NCBI GenBank assembly: GCA_032622095.1 | Contig: CP136067.1 | Location: forward strand, 174,628,556 to 174,692,555 | DNA from: Siphonodentalium dalli | Taxonomy: Eukaryota > Mollusca > Scaphopoda > Gadilida > Siphonodentaliidae | DNA length: 64,000 nt | Direction of reading: 5' to 3' | Position numbers and translations under genes: made by a program | Notes under the pieces: generated by a model | Database searches by the model: none | Seen by the model: the letters and a program-made list of their open reading frames with translations, nothing else | Told to the model about the DNA's origin: nothing | Part shown: positions 21,353-32,422 of the stretch, in pieces | How positions within the stretch are numbered: the stretch's first letter is position 1 | How the letters are laid out: every line of letters begins with the position of its first letter

Positions 21353-22615
21353 GGGTGCATTTACATTGCTATAGAAATGTACACAGATCTACACGCAGAC
21401 TAGTGTAAACGGGTTGATATAGAAATGCACACAGAAAGAAAACGGTATTAGTTCGTGTGAGCAAAAATCGTGTCCGCAAAACGTCACGGTCAACGCCGAA
21501 GCATTGTGACAGGCAAATCAGTTTTGATTAATTGTTACTCGGGCTTGGCGAATGTTTTCGTTGTCATTTCAACCCGTGTATTTCGAATATTGAACACGGA
21601 TAGGGACGTGGCAACTTGTTCAACGGTTGGATATTTCATACCTGACACAACATTAGTTGTAATTTCCAAACCAACAATAGATTGAAAATGATCTTGTAGT
21701 TTGATTTTCAAACATTTTATTTGGGGGGGGGGGGGTATTGTTTTCGGACCAATATTTGCATAATTTCCTACTTTTTATCAAAATTTTGGGCTGGAATGGC
21801 CATCAAATCGGAAATTTTCCAACCTTTTCACAGGGGCGGGTGTAATGTTGGAAATGTCCAACACTTGGAAAGATTGTGTCCTGGTCCCTCCCCGTGGCCA
21901 GTCATCATCATCATATTTATTGTCTAACAGCTATATATAAAAACTGCATGTAATTTAAGAAAACAATATTGTCCTACATTGGTCAACATTGTCATTGGAA
22001 TTGTCATCAGTTGAAAATTTTACTACATTTGGTCAAATAAAGGGTGTTGTATGGTAACTGCATGATTTTCATTCTTTCTTCGAACCATTAACCAAATTTT
22101 CCAACCTTTTCATAGGGGCGGGTGTAATGTTGGAAATGTCCAACACTTGGAAAGATTGTGTCCTGGTCCCTCCCCGTGGCCAGTCATCATCATCATATTT
22201 ATTGTCTAACAGCTATATATAAAAACTGCATGTAATTTAAGAAAACAATATTGTCCTACATTGGTCAACATTGTCATTGGAATTGTCATCAGTTGAAAAT
22301 TTTACTACATTTGGTCAAATAAAGGGTGTTGTATGGTAACTGCATGATTTTCATTCTTTCTTCGAACCATTATCAAGTGGTATAAGGATACACTTTAAAT
22401 ACATGCGGCACATACCAAATCGCTGTTATCTGCTGATAGTTGATACATTTTTATGTCTGGCCTAAACTGACACGACTCGCAGTGAATTGTCAATTACCAG
22501 AGTAGTGATCAGCGCGCGTTCACTATTAGTAATCATGTTGTGATCACAGTAATGCGCGACACGTGACTTCATACAGATCTGTATACATTTCTATAGCAAT
22601 GTAAATGCACCCTAA
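21350..22615. mobile_element. Non-autonomous Harbinger-like transposon with TAA duplication
   Basis: The element spans 21353-22612 (1260 bp). The terminal inverted repeats are 38 bp with one mismatch (GGGTGCATTTACATTGCTAT onward). TAA flanks both ends (21350-21352 and 22613-22615). The empty site is preserved in the neighbouring array unit as CACTAAATATTATGG, which confirms both borders and the 3-bp target. The interior has a G13 run at 21723 and a ~280-bp tandem duplication. No transposase is visible; open frames of 68-74 codons at 21470 and 21721 match nothing. Confidence 0.9.
21811..22375. repeat. Internal ~280-bp tandem duplication
   Basis: Two nearly identical units inside the Harbinger-like element. 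Each runs from AATTTTCCAACCTTTTCA to the CTTTCTTCGAACCATTA block. Both are copied again at 28455-29015. Confidence 0.9.
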
Positions 22616-23100
22616 ATATTATGGAATTCATGAATATTCAAAAGCTCCGTATACGGAATGCACCTCCAGAACTTTAAACAGTAGCACTGAATTCGCAGAA
22701 CGGAGCTGGATGGATCCTATATATGGCCGCGACTTAGATATACTGCTTATCAAGTAATTATTAGCAGATATTTTCTACCAATCAGCGACTGAGTAGGTCG
22801 TTTGCTGCATTGAGAATTCTTTGTTCACCGTAAAGTGATATCCGCGTATACTTTCAGTGTTAAATTTCCTATTTTCAAACAACTTATTAGTTGTCAAATC
22901 ATAATTTGTATATACACTCATATATCTCAATATCATGTATCACTTGATAAGAGAATAAAGCATTGACTGAAATGTCGATTTGGAAAAAAATGTTGGAAAT
23001 TCATCAATGATTAAAACACACCCTTTCATTTTGCGAGTTAGTCGTCATATATCTCACAATATATACATCGTGATATAAAGCATACAATATCGAGCTGGGA
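22616..23100. repeat. Family C array, end of unit 2 and partial unit 3
   Basis: Sequence resumes with ATATTATGGAATTCATGAAT. A third unit starts near 22759 (ATTTTCTACCAATCAGCGAC) and decays by about 23100. An insertion with TATATACACTCATATATCTC distinguishes it from units 1 and 2. Confidence 0.75.
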
Positions 23101-23509
23101 CTTTAATGTGAAACACTCCGGTAGGTTGATCAAATAGAAATGGAGAATAATCTTGCTCAAAGTAGTTATTTTTTTTACGAATATTAATCCACATTTAAAA
23201 AACAGAACGTCATTCTTATATATTAATTAAATGCAATTACTCTCGATGGCGAAATAATTTACATTAGTTTATCGCTCATAGTTGCGTCCAGAATCAAGAT
23301 GTAAATAATTACAATTGAGGGTAGTTAACACAATGTTTTCTATGGAGTGGTATGGTCCATTTCTTTGAGATTTTCGATGATGTTAGTAGAATGCTACATT
23401 CCCCCAGTAATGTTGTCATAGCGCCTGAGTACCAATTAATCAGTTCCACGCATCCGAACAAGTCCATAATATGTCTTCAATCTACAGTGAATTCCCTTAT
23501 TAACCCTTT
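23101..23509. other. Non-coding stretch between the array and the MITE
   Basis: The frame at 23352-23771 begins here but crosses into the LINE, so it is a chance fusion. No supported gene. Confidence 0.5.
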
Positions 23510-23542
23510 ACCCAACAAACCGGCCAAAACCGGCCAAATAAA
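23510..23542. mobile_element. Left tip of a TTAA-flanked MITE cut by the LINE
   Basis: TTAA at 23510-23513 is followed by CCCTTTACCCAACAAACCGG and stops at 23542, where the LINE starts. The complete MITE is present in the second copy of the duplication at 30141-30532. Confidence 0.9.
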
Positions 23543-23898
23543 TATTCACCAAGATGATGTGCATCTGGTTATCGAGGATCACTTCTGGCCGGATAGAGCA
23601 TTTTGTAGACTGTGGCTCTCTAAGAGTGCTTTTGCACATGGATTCGGGCGAGCTAATACGTCGAGATTCTCCAACTGGAACGGTGTGCACACTGGAAGAC
23701 AGAACCGTTGTTCCCCCGTACACATTAACAGCATTGATCTCAGTGGATCTTTCAATGGGCAAGATCGATAACTCTATTAGAAGATAACGACTCATTAAAC
23801 AAACTTGTTGATTATATTCTCCTGACAACTAGTGTAACTCATCTGTTAGGTTATCTCGCAATTCAAACACTTGTATTTCTTCGTGCATTATTCCAGTT

Positions 23899-26800
23899 AT
23901 GGATAACATATGTATCGGCACTTGGAATGCTACAGGTATTTTTGGTAGCAGTGCATACCTCAGTCGGTTACTTCGCGATGAAGCTATAGATATATTCGGA
24001 GTAAGTGAGCACTGGCTCCATAGTCATAACGTTCAATTCTTAGAGTCTATTCATCGGCGTTACTCATATCACGCGGTGTGCGATGCCTCCCAGCGCCTTC
24101 CTCTACAAAGAGGACGATACAAAGGCGGTGTTTGTTTATTTTGGCACAAACGGTATGATACAATAGTCTCCGCTATAGACTACAATGACGATCGTATATG
24201 TGGCATTCAAATGCAACTTTCTCGGTGCAACTTCTTATACGTTTTCCAAGTGTATCTCCCATCCACAAATTATTCTGTTGAATTTTACAGAGAGTATATA
24301 CAGAAAGTCTCAGACCTGATAACCTTATATTCTCCACTTGGCAACGTTGTTGTTCTAGGTGACTTCAATGGAAACCTACGGAAGACCGATGCCAGAAATC
24401 GCAGTTTCCAATTAATGCTCAAAGCACAAAATTATGTTTCTGCAAATAGCTCCGAAAAGTGTGATGGTCAACAATTCACATACGTGGCTGTAGACGGAAC
24501 AGGTGGCACCACCATCGATCACATCATCATACATAAAGATGACCTGGTCAGAACCAAACGTATTGCTGTGCTCGATGATGATGCCTCCAATGTTTCGAAT
24601 CACAGACCTATACTCATGGATATCTCGTATGGCAATGTACGCGATTGCACGAACACAACACAATCTGCTTGTTGGAATTGGAAAAAACTTATCGCCGATC
24701 AGGAATTATTATCATGTTATAGATTAAATGTAATGTCATTGTTACCAGAATGTCATATATATGATGAGACGGATTTGGCAATGTGCTATGATAGAACAGT
24801 TTCAGCTATACAAAGCGCTTCAAATATAGCCATTCCAAAGAAATCCTTCAAGCCATATTTGAAACCAATTTGGAACCCCACGTTGAACAATCTACACCGT
24901 GAAATGCGCCATTTTCGAAGAATATGGCTGTCAGACGGACGCCCCAGAGGCGATACATTCGAAACGTATGCAAACTACAAAGCCTCGAAACGTATGTTCA
25001 GAAAAGAAATGCGTAAATGTAACTCGCAGTTCATGTCCGCTCAGAACGAGGAAATAGACCGCGCCGCCGAAGTTGATCAAGAGTTATTTTTCAAAAAATT
25101 TAACGCAGTGCGAGCAAGTAGGAAAGGTGCGTGTAATAGTATATTTGAAGTAAACGGTTCCATGCTTCGAACTCCGATTGAAATCTCAGATGCATGGGCC
25201 GATTATTATGAAAACTTATACTCACCTTTGAAATCAGTTAACTTTGACGAATCACACTTTTTAGAAGTCAATAGCAAGGTGACCGATCTCCTCAGTAATT
25301 CAAACACCGGGACATATGACAAAATCTTAACCTACCCCGTCACTGATGTAGAACTTATGAACGTTATGAAAACTGTCAATATGGGGAAAGCTGCGGGTCA
25401 TGATTCCATCTGCTATGAACACATTTTGTATGGCGGTACGCACTTACATAAGCACATTGCCAAGCTTCTATCATCCATGCTCAACTTGTCATATATACCA
25501 ACCCATGCAAAAATTGGTGTGATAACTTCCCTATATAAAGGAGGTGACAAACAAAAGACAAAGTTCGACAGTTATAGGGCAATAACGCTACTGCCAGTAT
25601 TATACAAGCTCCTGGAGAAAGTTTTTCTTGCTCGCATTGAACGAAATTGTCCACATTTGATCGTAACACATCCACTGCAACATGGGTTTCAAAAGAACAT
25701 TAGTTGCCTGATGTCATCTTACATAGTCCAAGAAGGTTTATCATATGCTTTAGAACAAAACTCTCGATTATTCGCATGTTTCCTGGACGTTCACAAAGCG
25801 TTCGACACTGTTTGGACTAATGGTCTACTATTCAAACTTTTCGAGCGCGGTTTCACTGGGAAAACCTGGAAACTTTGTCACAACTTTCTAACAGGGGTAA
25901 CATGCTCTGTTCGACACGAGGGCCGGAACTCTAGAGATATCACCATTAAGCAAGGAGCAAGGCAGGGGAGTACCTTATCGCCGATATTTTACGCAATTTA
26001 CATCGACGAGGTGTTACGCGAGCTACAGCTGTCTAACTTTGGTCTTAAACTTCTTGGAATAAACCTCGCATCCCCAACACAAGCCGACGATATGACACTG
26101 TTATCTTTTACTGCATACGGTCTTCAACGCCTATGTGACATATGCAGTGCATACAGTAGCAGGTGGAGATTCCTATATAATGAACAAAAATGTAAAGTTA
26201 TTGTCTTTGATGAGAAAACAGCAAAGACATCAACCAACCGCTCTTGGCTCATTAATAGTGGTTTGATCACAGAGACTGATACCATTACCCATCTTGGTAT
26301 TACATTACATAAAACAAATTTCCAAAACGAACTTACCGAGTCGATATGCACGAAAATTCGCTCAACGTACCTCATGCTTAGCAATGCTGGCCTGTACGCC
26401 GGTGGGATAACCCCACAAAGTTGCATGACTATGTATCAATCGATTGTTCTTTCTCGGGGCTTGTATGGATCAGAATTTTTATGTAACACCACATGTTCAA
26501 ATGCGACCAAACTAGAAAGAATACATCGCTTTTGTCTTAAGCGCATACAAGGTCTTTCCATGAGATGCAGAACTGACATTGTACTTGGTCTAGTAGGGAG
26601 TTTCCCCTTGGAATCGACAATCGCTATGAGGAAACTCTCCTTATTCGGTGGACTATGTCGCGCCCCTCAATCGAAAGCATGTAAGCAGATTTTTGTTAGA
26701 CGACTCCACGAATTTAGAGCCAATCAGTCCCAGGATTACTCTTTTATAAGTGAACTGTGCTCTTTATTTGAAAAATATAACATGAATGATGTTTTCGTGG

Positions 26801-27432
26801 ACTATGTGAAATCCTGGATCTCTATTCCAAAATTGGCATGGAAGAAACGCACTAGGGCAGAGGTACACGCCGTAAGTGAAACTTCATGGAAATCAAATGT
26901 TATGACTGATCCTTCTTTCAGTCGCTTCTGCAGAATCCAGGAATCCCTTCACATGTCTAACTTGTGGCGTTTATGTCGGAAATTTCCCGAAAACAAATCC
27001 GCATATTTCACAGTAGCTCGGGTTATTGAATCATCGGCGTCCCTCGAAGCAGGAATTTGCCCGCTATGTGGAAAGTCATACACCGACAAAATTATGCACA
27101 TCCTTATTGAGTGCAACGCCCTGGTTAACATACGCAATGACATGTTCTATGCATTAATTGACCAATACGGATTGCAATTATTTATCTCTGTCGAAGAACT
27201 GTCTCCTGACGATATGATATCATTACACTTATCCCAAGTCCACGATAGCTTGGTAGAAGCAATTGACTGTACTGACTCGTTTATAAACTTTATTGTCACT
27301 GTCACTGAACAGTTGTGGCAAACATACAGTTTTATAGCTCAACGAAAACACATTCTAACACAGTTAGAAATCGGCATTAATCTTGCTAACACACCACTAG
27401 GCGAGCCTTTAACTAACTTTGAACCGCCGTGA
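23899..27432 (+). CDS. LINE ORF2: apurinic-type endonuclease and reverse transcriptase
   Basis: This 1177-residue protein nicks target DNA and copies the LINE RNA at the nick. The N-terminal endonuclease/exonuclease/phosphatase domain (about 1-245) shows TWNATG (8-13), SEHWL (36-40), GDFNG (154-158), TTIDHI (204-209) and SNHRP (233-237). The reverse transcriptase shows the GVITSLYKGGD and YRAITLLP blocks (540-566), DVHKAFDTVW (630-639), GARQGSTLSP (686-695) and QADDM (728-732) in place of the usual [FY]ADD. A zinc-knuckle-like C-x2-C-x9-H-x4-C lies at 1054-1072. The architecture fits the Jockey/CR1/I-type groups; the exact clade is not assigned. No stop or frameshift interrupts it, so it may be active. 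Start chosen at ATG 23899, just before the endonuclease fold. Confidence 0.92.
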   Translation: MDNICIGTWNATGIFGSSAYLSRLLRDEAIDIFGVSEHWLHSHNVQFLESIHRRYSYHAVCDASQRLPLQRGRYKGGVCLFWHKRYDTIVSAIDYNDDRICGIQMQLSRCNFLYVFQVYLPSTNYSVEFYREYIQKVSDLITLYSPLGNVVVLGDFNGNLRKTDARNRSFQLMLKAQNYVSANSSEKCDGQQFTYVAVDGTGGTTIDHIIIHKDDLVRTKRIAVLDDDASNVSNHRPILMDISYGNVRDCTNTTQSACWNWKKLIADQELLSCYRLNVMSLLPECHIYDETDLAMCYDRTVSAIQSASNIAIPKKSFKPYLKPIWNPTLNNLHREMRHFRRIWLSDGRPRGDTFETYANYKASKRMFRKEMRKCNSQFMSAQNEEIDRAAEVDQELFFKKFNAVRASRKGACNSIFEVNGSMLRTPIEISDAWADYYENLYSPLKSVNFDESHFLEVNSKVTDLLSNSNTGTYDKILTYPVTDVELMNVMKTVNMGKAAGHDSICYEHILYGGTHLHKHIAKLLSSMLNLSYIPTHAKIGVITSLYKGGDKQKTKFDSYRAITLLPVLYKLLEKVFLARIERNCPHLIVTHPLQHGFQKNISCLMSSYIVQEGLSYALEQNSRLFACFLDVHKAFDTVWTNGLLFKLFERGFTGKTWKLCHNFLTGVTCSVRHEGRNSRDITIKQGARQGSTLSPIFYAIYIDEVLRELQLSNFGLKLLGINLASPTQADDMTLLSFTAYGLQRLCDICSAYSSRWRFLYNEQKCKVIVFDEKTAKTSTNRSWLINSGLITETDTITHLGITLHKTNFQNELTESICTKIRSTYLMLSNAGLYAGGITPQSCMTMYQSIVLSRGLYGSEFLCNTTCSNATKLERIHRFCLKRIQGLSMRCRTDIVLGLVGSFPLESTIAMRKLSLFGGLCRAPQSKACKQIFVRRLHEFRANQSQDYSFISELCSLFEKYNMNDVFVDYVKSWISIPKLAWKKRTRAEVHAVSETSWKSNVMTDPSFSRFCRIQESLHMSNLWRLCRKFPENKSAYFTVARVIESSASLEAGICPLCGKSYTDKIMHILIECNALVNIRNDMFYALIDQYGLQLFISVEELSPDDMISLHLSQVHDSLVEAIDCTDSFINFIVTVTEQLWQTYSFIAQRKHILTQLEIGINLANTPLGEPLTNFEPP

Positions 27433-27606
27433 TTGTTTTCGCGACTAACGCAGATATATCACCAATATGACCATGGCGTGTATCAAATAATAAATGATGA
27501 CTCGAATGAGCATTGGCACGGCGATATATATGACAGTGCGAGCAAAGAGTGCCATCTACTGAATATCATTTGAAATGATTATGTGAATACGCTGCCCGCT
27601 TCATTA

Positions 27607-27905
27607 TTATTACTATCATCATCATCATCATCATCATCATCACCGTCATCACCGTCTTCATCACCGTCATCATCATCATTTATATCGTCATTATCAGCAT
27701 CATAATCAACGAAATGGAAACCAACTTCGGTGTCAGCATTGTCACACCATCGCTATCACCATAATCATAATAATAATCCTCATCGCCATCATCACTACCA
27801 TTAACAACATCGCCATCGCTGATAACACACACATCATCAGCATCATTTATCATCAAACTCACCTCCATCGCCATCACCACCAACCTCATCATATTCACCA
27901 TGTGT
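27607..27905 (+). repeat. ATC/CAT-rich microsatellite in the LINE 3' UTR
   Basis: A run of CATCATCATCATCATCAT is followed by degenerate CACCGTCATC and CATCACCATC repeats. The open frame on the minus strand here is a by-product of the repeat. Confidence 0.9.
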
Positions 27906-28047
27906 ACATATATGTAGATATATCCAGTGTCGGATATTGACATCAATTACTATGATTCAGCTTTATTGATTCATATTTCTGTACATATCGATTATTTGTT
28001 ACATGATTTATAAATCTTCATATACTGGAGGAAATAAAGATATAATA

Positions 28048-30179
28048 GTAAACGGGTTGATATAGAAATGCACACAGAAAGAAAACGGTATTAGTTCGTG
28101 TGAGCAAAAATCGTGTCCGCAAAACGTCACGGTCAACGCCGAAGCATTGTGACAGGCAAATCAGTTTTGATTAATTGTTACTCGGGCTTGGCGAATGTTT
28201 TCGTTGTCATTTCAACCCGTGTATTTCGAATATTGAACACGGATAGGGACGTGGCAACTTGTTCAACGGTTGGATATTTCATACCTGACACAACATTAGT
28301 TGTAATTTCCAAACCAACAATAGATTGAAAATGATCTTGTAGTTTGATTTTCAAACATTTTATTTGGGGGGGGGGGTATTGTTTTCGGACCAATATTTGC
28401 ATAATTTCCTACTTTTTATCAAAATTTTGGGCTGGAATGGCCATCAAATCGGAAATTTTCCAACCTTTTCACAGGGGCGGGTGTAATGTTGGAAATGTCC
28501 AACACTTGGAAAGATTGTGTCCTGGTCCCTCCCCGTGGCCAGTCATCATCATCATATTTATTGTCTAACAGCTATATATAAAAACTGCATGTAATTTAAG
28601 AAAACAATATTGTCCTACATTGGTCAACATTGTCATTGGAATTGTCATCAGTTGAAAATTTTACTACATTTGGTCAAATAAAGGGTGTTGTATGGTAACT
28701 GCATGATTTTCATTCTTTCTTCGAACCATTAACCAAATTTTCCAACCTTTTCATAGGGGCGGGTGTAATGTTGGAAATGTCCAACACTTGGAAAGATTGT
28801 GTCCTGGTCCCTCCCCGTGGCCAGTCATCATCATCATATTTATTGTCTAACAGCTATATATAAAAACTGCATGTAATTTAAGAAAACAATATTGTCCTAC
28901 ATTGGTCAACATTGTCATTGGAATTGTCATCAGTTGAAAAATTTACTACATTTGGTCAAATAAAGGGTGTTGTATGGTAACTGCATGATTTTCATTCTTT
29001 CTTCGAACCATTATCAAGTGGTATAAGGATACACTTTAAATACATGCGGCACATACCAAATCGCTGTTATCTGCTGATAGTTGATACATTTTTATGTCTG
29101 GCCTAAACTGACACGACTCGCAGTGAATTGTCAATTACCAGAGTAGTGATCAGCGCGCGTTCACTATTAATCATGTTGTGATCACAGTAATGCGCGACAC
29201 GTGACTTCATACAGATCTGTATACATTTCTATAGCAATGTAAATGCACCCTAAATATTATGGAATTCATGAATATTCAAAAGCTCCGTATACGGAATGCA
29301 CCTCCAGAACTTTAAACAGTAGCACTGAATTCGCAGAACGGAGCTGGATGGATCCTATATATGGCCGCGACTTAGATATACTGCTTATCAAGTAATTATT
29401 AGCAGATATTTTCTACCAATCAGCGACTGAGTAGGTCGTTTGCTGCATTGAGAATTCTTTGTTCACCGTAAAGTGATATCCGCGTATACTTGCAGTGTTA
29501 AATTTCCTATTTTCAAACAACTTATTAGTTGTCAAATCATAATTTGTATATACACTCATATATCTCAATATCATGTATCACTTGATAAGAGAATAAAGCA
29601 TTGACTGAAATGTCGATTTGGAAAAAAATGTTGGAAATTCATCAATGATTAAAACACACCCTTTCATTTTGCGAGTTAGTCGTCATATATCTCACAATAT
29701 ATACATCGTGATATAAAGCATACAATATCGAGCTGGGACTTTAATGTGAAACACTCCGGTAGGTTGATCAAATAGAAATGGAGAATAATCTTGCTCAAAG
29801 TAGTTATTTTTTTACGAATATTAATCCACATTTAAAAAACAGAACGTCATTCTTATATATTAATTAAATGCAATTACTCTCGATGGCGAAATAATTTACA
29901 TTAGTTTATCGCTCATAGTTGCGTCCAGAATCAAGATGTAAATAATTACAATTGAGGGTAGTTAACACAATGTTTTCTATGGAGTGGTATGGTCCATTTC
30001 TTTGAGATTTTCGATGATGTTAGTAGAATGCTACATTCCCCCAGTAATGTTGTCATAGCGCCTGAGTACCAATTAATCAGTTCCACGCATCCGAACAAGT
30101 CCATAATATGTCTTCAATCTACAGTGAATTCCCTTATTAACCCTTTACCCAACAAACCGGCCAAAACCGGCCAAATAAA
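28048..30179. repeat. 2.13-kb direct duplication flanking the LINE, right copy
   Basis: Copy of 21405-23542 that starts directly at the 3' end of the LINE. It contains the Harbinger-like element without its first 52 bp, the end of array unit 2, partial unit 3 and the left tip of the TTAA-flanked MITE. Here the MITE continues past 30179 to its natural right end. Confidence 0.95.
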
Positions 30180-30532
30180 GCTTCAACAGCCTAAAATATC
30201 TTCGGTCTGTCTCAATAGAACCATACAAATATGGATATCATTGGAACCGGCTCCTTGACCACATTGTGATAGTTACAGTTATGCCCTGTGCCAATGCATT
30301 CTCTTATATATGCGAGTCGACCATAGGTCGCCTCGCATATATAAGAGAATGCATTGGCCTAAACAAAATCTTTTTTTAACACTTTTTACCATTTTTTCTT
30401 ACATTCTTTAACAATTTTATAATTTTTAATGTGTTAAGCCAATGCATTCTCTTATATATGCGAGGCGACCTATGGTCGACTCGCATATATAAGAGAATGC
30501 ATTGGCACAGGGCCCTTCTGTTGGGTAAAGGG
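30141..30532. mobile_element. Double-palindrome MITE with TTAA duplication (piggyBac-like), copy 1
   Basis: A 392-bp element with TTAA on both sides (30137-30140, 30533-30536). Its ends CCCTTTACCCAACA and TGTTGGGTAAAGGG are inverted repeats. TTAA targets and CCC-starting ends point to piggyBac-type mobilisation. The left ~120 bp is unique. Two 69-bp palindromes follow (30290-30358 and 30438-30506), each with 27-bp arms GCCAATGCATTCTCTTATAT plus ATGCGAG around a GTCGACCATAGGTCGC centre. An AT-rich spacer separates them. Confidence 0.9.
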
Positions 30533-30539
30533 TTAAGGA

Positions 30540-30860
30540 ACATGTAGTTCATGTAGCTAAGAAATATATTACCTGCTTTGTTCAATGTTATAAACTTCCC
30601 TGTCAGAACATCAAACAAATGGCCCAGATTTTGAATTGCTGGATTATTTTCTCTACGTGCATATTATATAATCCGAAACTTGTGTAAATTTATTTGCCAC
30701 ATCAATGAAAGAGCTAATTGCTCTCCTGTGTAATTATTATCTTGTGTTAATTATATTATCTGTGTAATTATTATCTCATCCTGATCGTCTGGGGTTGCGA
30801 GCAATGATATGTTATGTGTTTAACCTATGTTTATGCATATTTATATTCTTAATACCATGA
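30540..30860. other. Non-coding stretch, nothing recognised
   Basis: Short direct repeats of TGTGTAATTATTATCT lie near 30738 and 30768. No gene. Confidence 0.45.
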
Positions 30861-30898
30861 ATTTGGTCGAAGAATTAAAATGAATCTGAATCTGCATT
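30861..30898 (+). repeat. Retroposon-like 3' tail (GAATCT)n
   Basis: GGTCGAAGAATTAAAATGAATCTGAATCTG ends in two GAATCT-type units, a form seen at the 3' ends of CR1-like LINEs. The body is not recognisable. Confidence 0.35.
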
Positions 30899-31169
30899 GC
30901 CAGATTGGAGATTCATGACATGATCCAGTAAATTATACGCACGGTGGAGAAGCTATACTGAAGTACGATTGTGAACCATTCTGCACTCTTGTTAGTTTAA
31001 ATTTTACACGTCTCTCACATCTCTCAACATAGAAGCGTATTAACAAAATGACATATATAAACTTAATATTTAAAGCCACCTGGCGGTTTGCGCTCCGAAA
31101 TATCCATAATATTATTAGCTTTTGAATTGTACCCAAAAAGACGCATTGAAGTAATGAAAAATACAACTG

Positions 31170-31450
31170 TTAATACGATGTTTTCGGTTCCAAACACCAT
31201 ACACACAGACATTTGCACGACATGGACCAGAAAAGAGCTTTCCGTGATAGTCTATTCCTGATATGGTAGCAATGAAGAGCGTTTTTCTTACTTATGGCTG
31301 AAAAATGGCTGTGATTTTGGCAAGTGTTTTTCAGAGCACATGGCGCCGGTATTTCAATAGGTCGTTTATTTATCGACCTATCGTATCCGTCGCTCCAAAT
31401 TACGTAAAAAAATTGGAGATTCGAATGAGCCATGTCCGTTAAAGGTAAAA
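31170..31450 (-). repeat. Family G repeat, inverted copy
   Basis: On the minus strand it matches 16575-16850 block by block (GGACATGGCTCATTCGAATC, CGATAGGTCGATAAATAAAC, GGTCCATGTCGTGCAAATG). Identity is roughly 85% by eye. Confidence 0.8.
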
Positions 31451-31929
31451 ACATCAAATGTTCCAATTGAAATGTTCTGACTTGTAACGTCTTTCGACTC
31501 CGAATGCGTTATTTTGTGTTCTGAAATAAAAGTTTGAAATAAATGAACATTTTTTGAAACTACATTCACAATCTTGCAACTTTGCTAGATATTGACAGAT
31601 AGTTCGCAAACTAACTATTCGGAAAATAATTACCAACATATAATATACACATATGTTTCAAAGTAAAACAAAATGAACATGGGGTCTCATGTCTGATGCC
31701 ATGAGGTGTGACTAATATTGATTGCATGATTGCCAAGAACGCGGATTGCATTTAGGAGACTCAAGATATATTTAAGTGTGTGCCAGCTAGCTGTTCCCTA
31801 GGTCATGTCATGAATATATACTCTGGCTACTCCCATATAGAGATTAAACTTCACCAGTTCCAAACCTGGGAATTAGTTTTGTTCCGACAGGGGAGTTCAT
31901 ACATTAAAAAACAGTGCATGTAATCTATA
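31451..31929. other. Non-coding stretch, nothing recognised
   Basis: No supported gene or repeat copy. Confidence 0.45.
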
Positions 31930-32422
31930 TACCTTACTCGTATTTAAATTCGCGTAGTACTATATTTCGCGCACCCATCGGTGCGCGAATTTAAAACTGA
32001 GCGAAAAATAGTATCTAAATCGCAGTCCATAGGAAATACAAGAGTGCTATGTTGCTGAGTTTACATATGTTATGAACGGTTGAATAGACAATTACGCCTA
32101 TACGTTTATGCATATATTTCCATTCGGCCAACCGCTATCAAGATCATTGCTCAAAATACCAAGCGACAAATCATGGTAACATAGACATTGTTGAAATGCT
32201 TGTATAAGAAATACTAATATTCTAGGTCGCCACAAAATTATGATGTATGTAGTTACTAGTTTATTGTCTACACCGAAACTGTCATCAGCTGCAAGATATA
32301 CGAAAATATCACAGAAATATTACTAAAATATTTTTGTCAGTTTTGAATTCTCGCAGCTAGGTGCGCGAATTAAAAACTGAGCGAAAAATAGTACTGCGCG
32401 AATTTAAATACGAGTAAGGTAG
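31930..32422. mobile_element. TIR element, family K
   Basis: The ends ACCTTACTCGTATTTAAATT and AATTTAAATACGAGTAAGGT are inverted. The match extends inward through CGCG-AGTACTAT-TTTCGC for about 70 bp with indels. The total is ~490 bp without an ORF. A lone right end of the same family lies at 39425-39535. Target duplication is unclear. Confidence 0.8.

Larger units (their letters stand above)
21405..23542. repeat. 2.14-kb direct duplication flanking the LINE, left copy
   Basis: It begins inside the Harbinger-like element (GTAAACGGGTTGATATAG) and ends inside a TTAA-flanked MITE (CGGCCAAATAAA). It is repeated at 28048-30179 (2132 bp). By eye the two copies differ by only two substitutions, two homopolymer-length changes (G13/G11 and T8/T7) and one 3-bp indel. 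The LINE occupies exactly the space between them. Confidence 0.95.
23543..28047 (+). mobile_element. Young 5'-truncated non-LTR retrotransposon (LINE)
   Basis: The borders are defined by the flanking 2.1-kb direct duplication, giving a 4505-bp insert. It holds a short 5' stretch, an intact endonuclease/RT ORF, a ~615-bp 3' UTR with ATC-rich microsatellite, and a terminus AATAAAGATATAATA without a long poly-A. A frame from about 23544 contains WPDRAFCRLWLS, which may be the tail of ORF1; if so, most of ORF1 is missing. Near-identity of the flanks and the intact ORF point to a recent insertion. Confidence 0.9.

Noticed and set aside
23352-23771. 139-codon frame spanning the LINE 5' junction
   Set aside because: It joins genomic flank, the MITE tip and LINE sequence; the same flank at 29989 leads into a different ending, so it is a chance fusion.
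27680-27946. Minus-strand Asp/Val-rich frame in the LINE 3' UTR
   Set aside because: It is produced by the ATC/CAT microsatellite.
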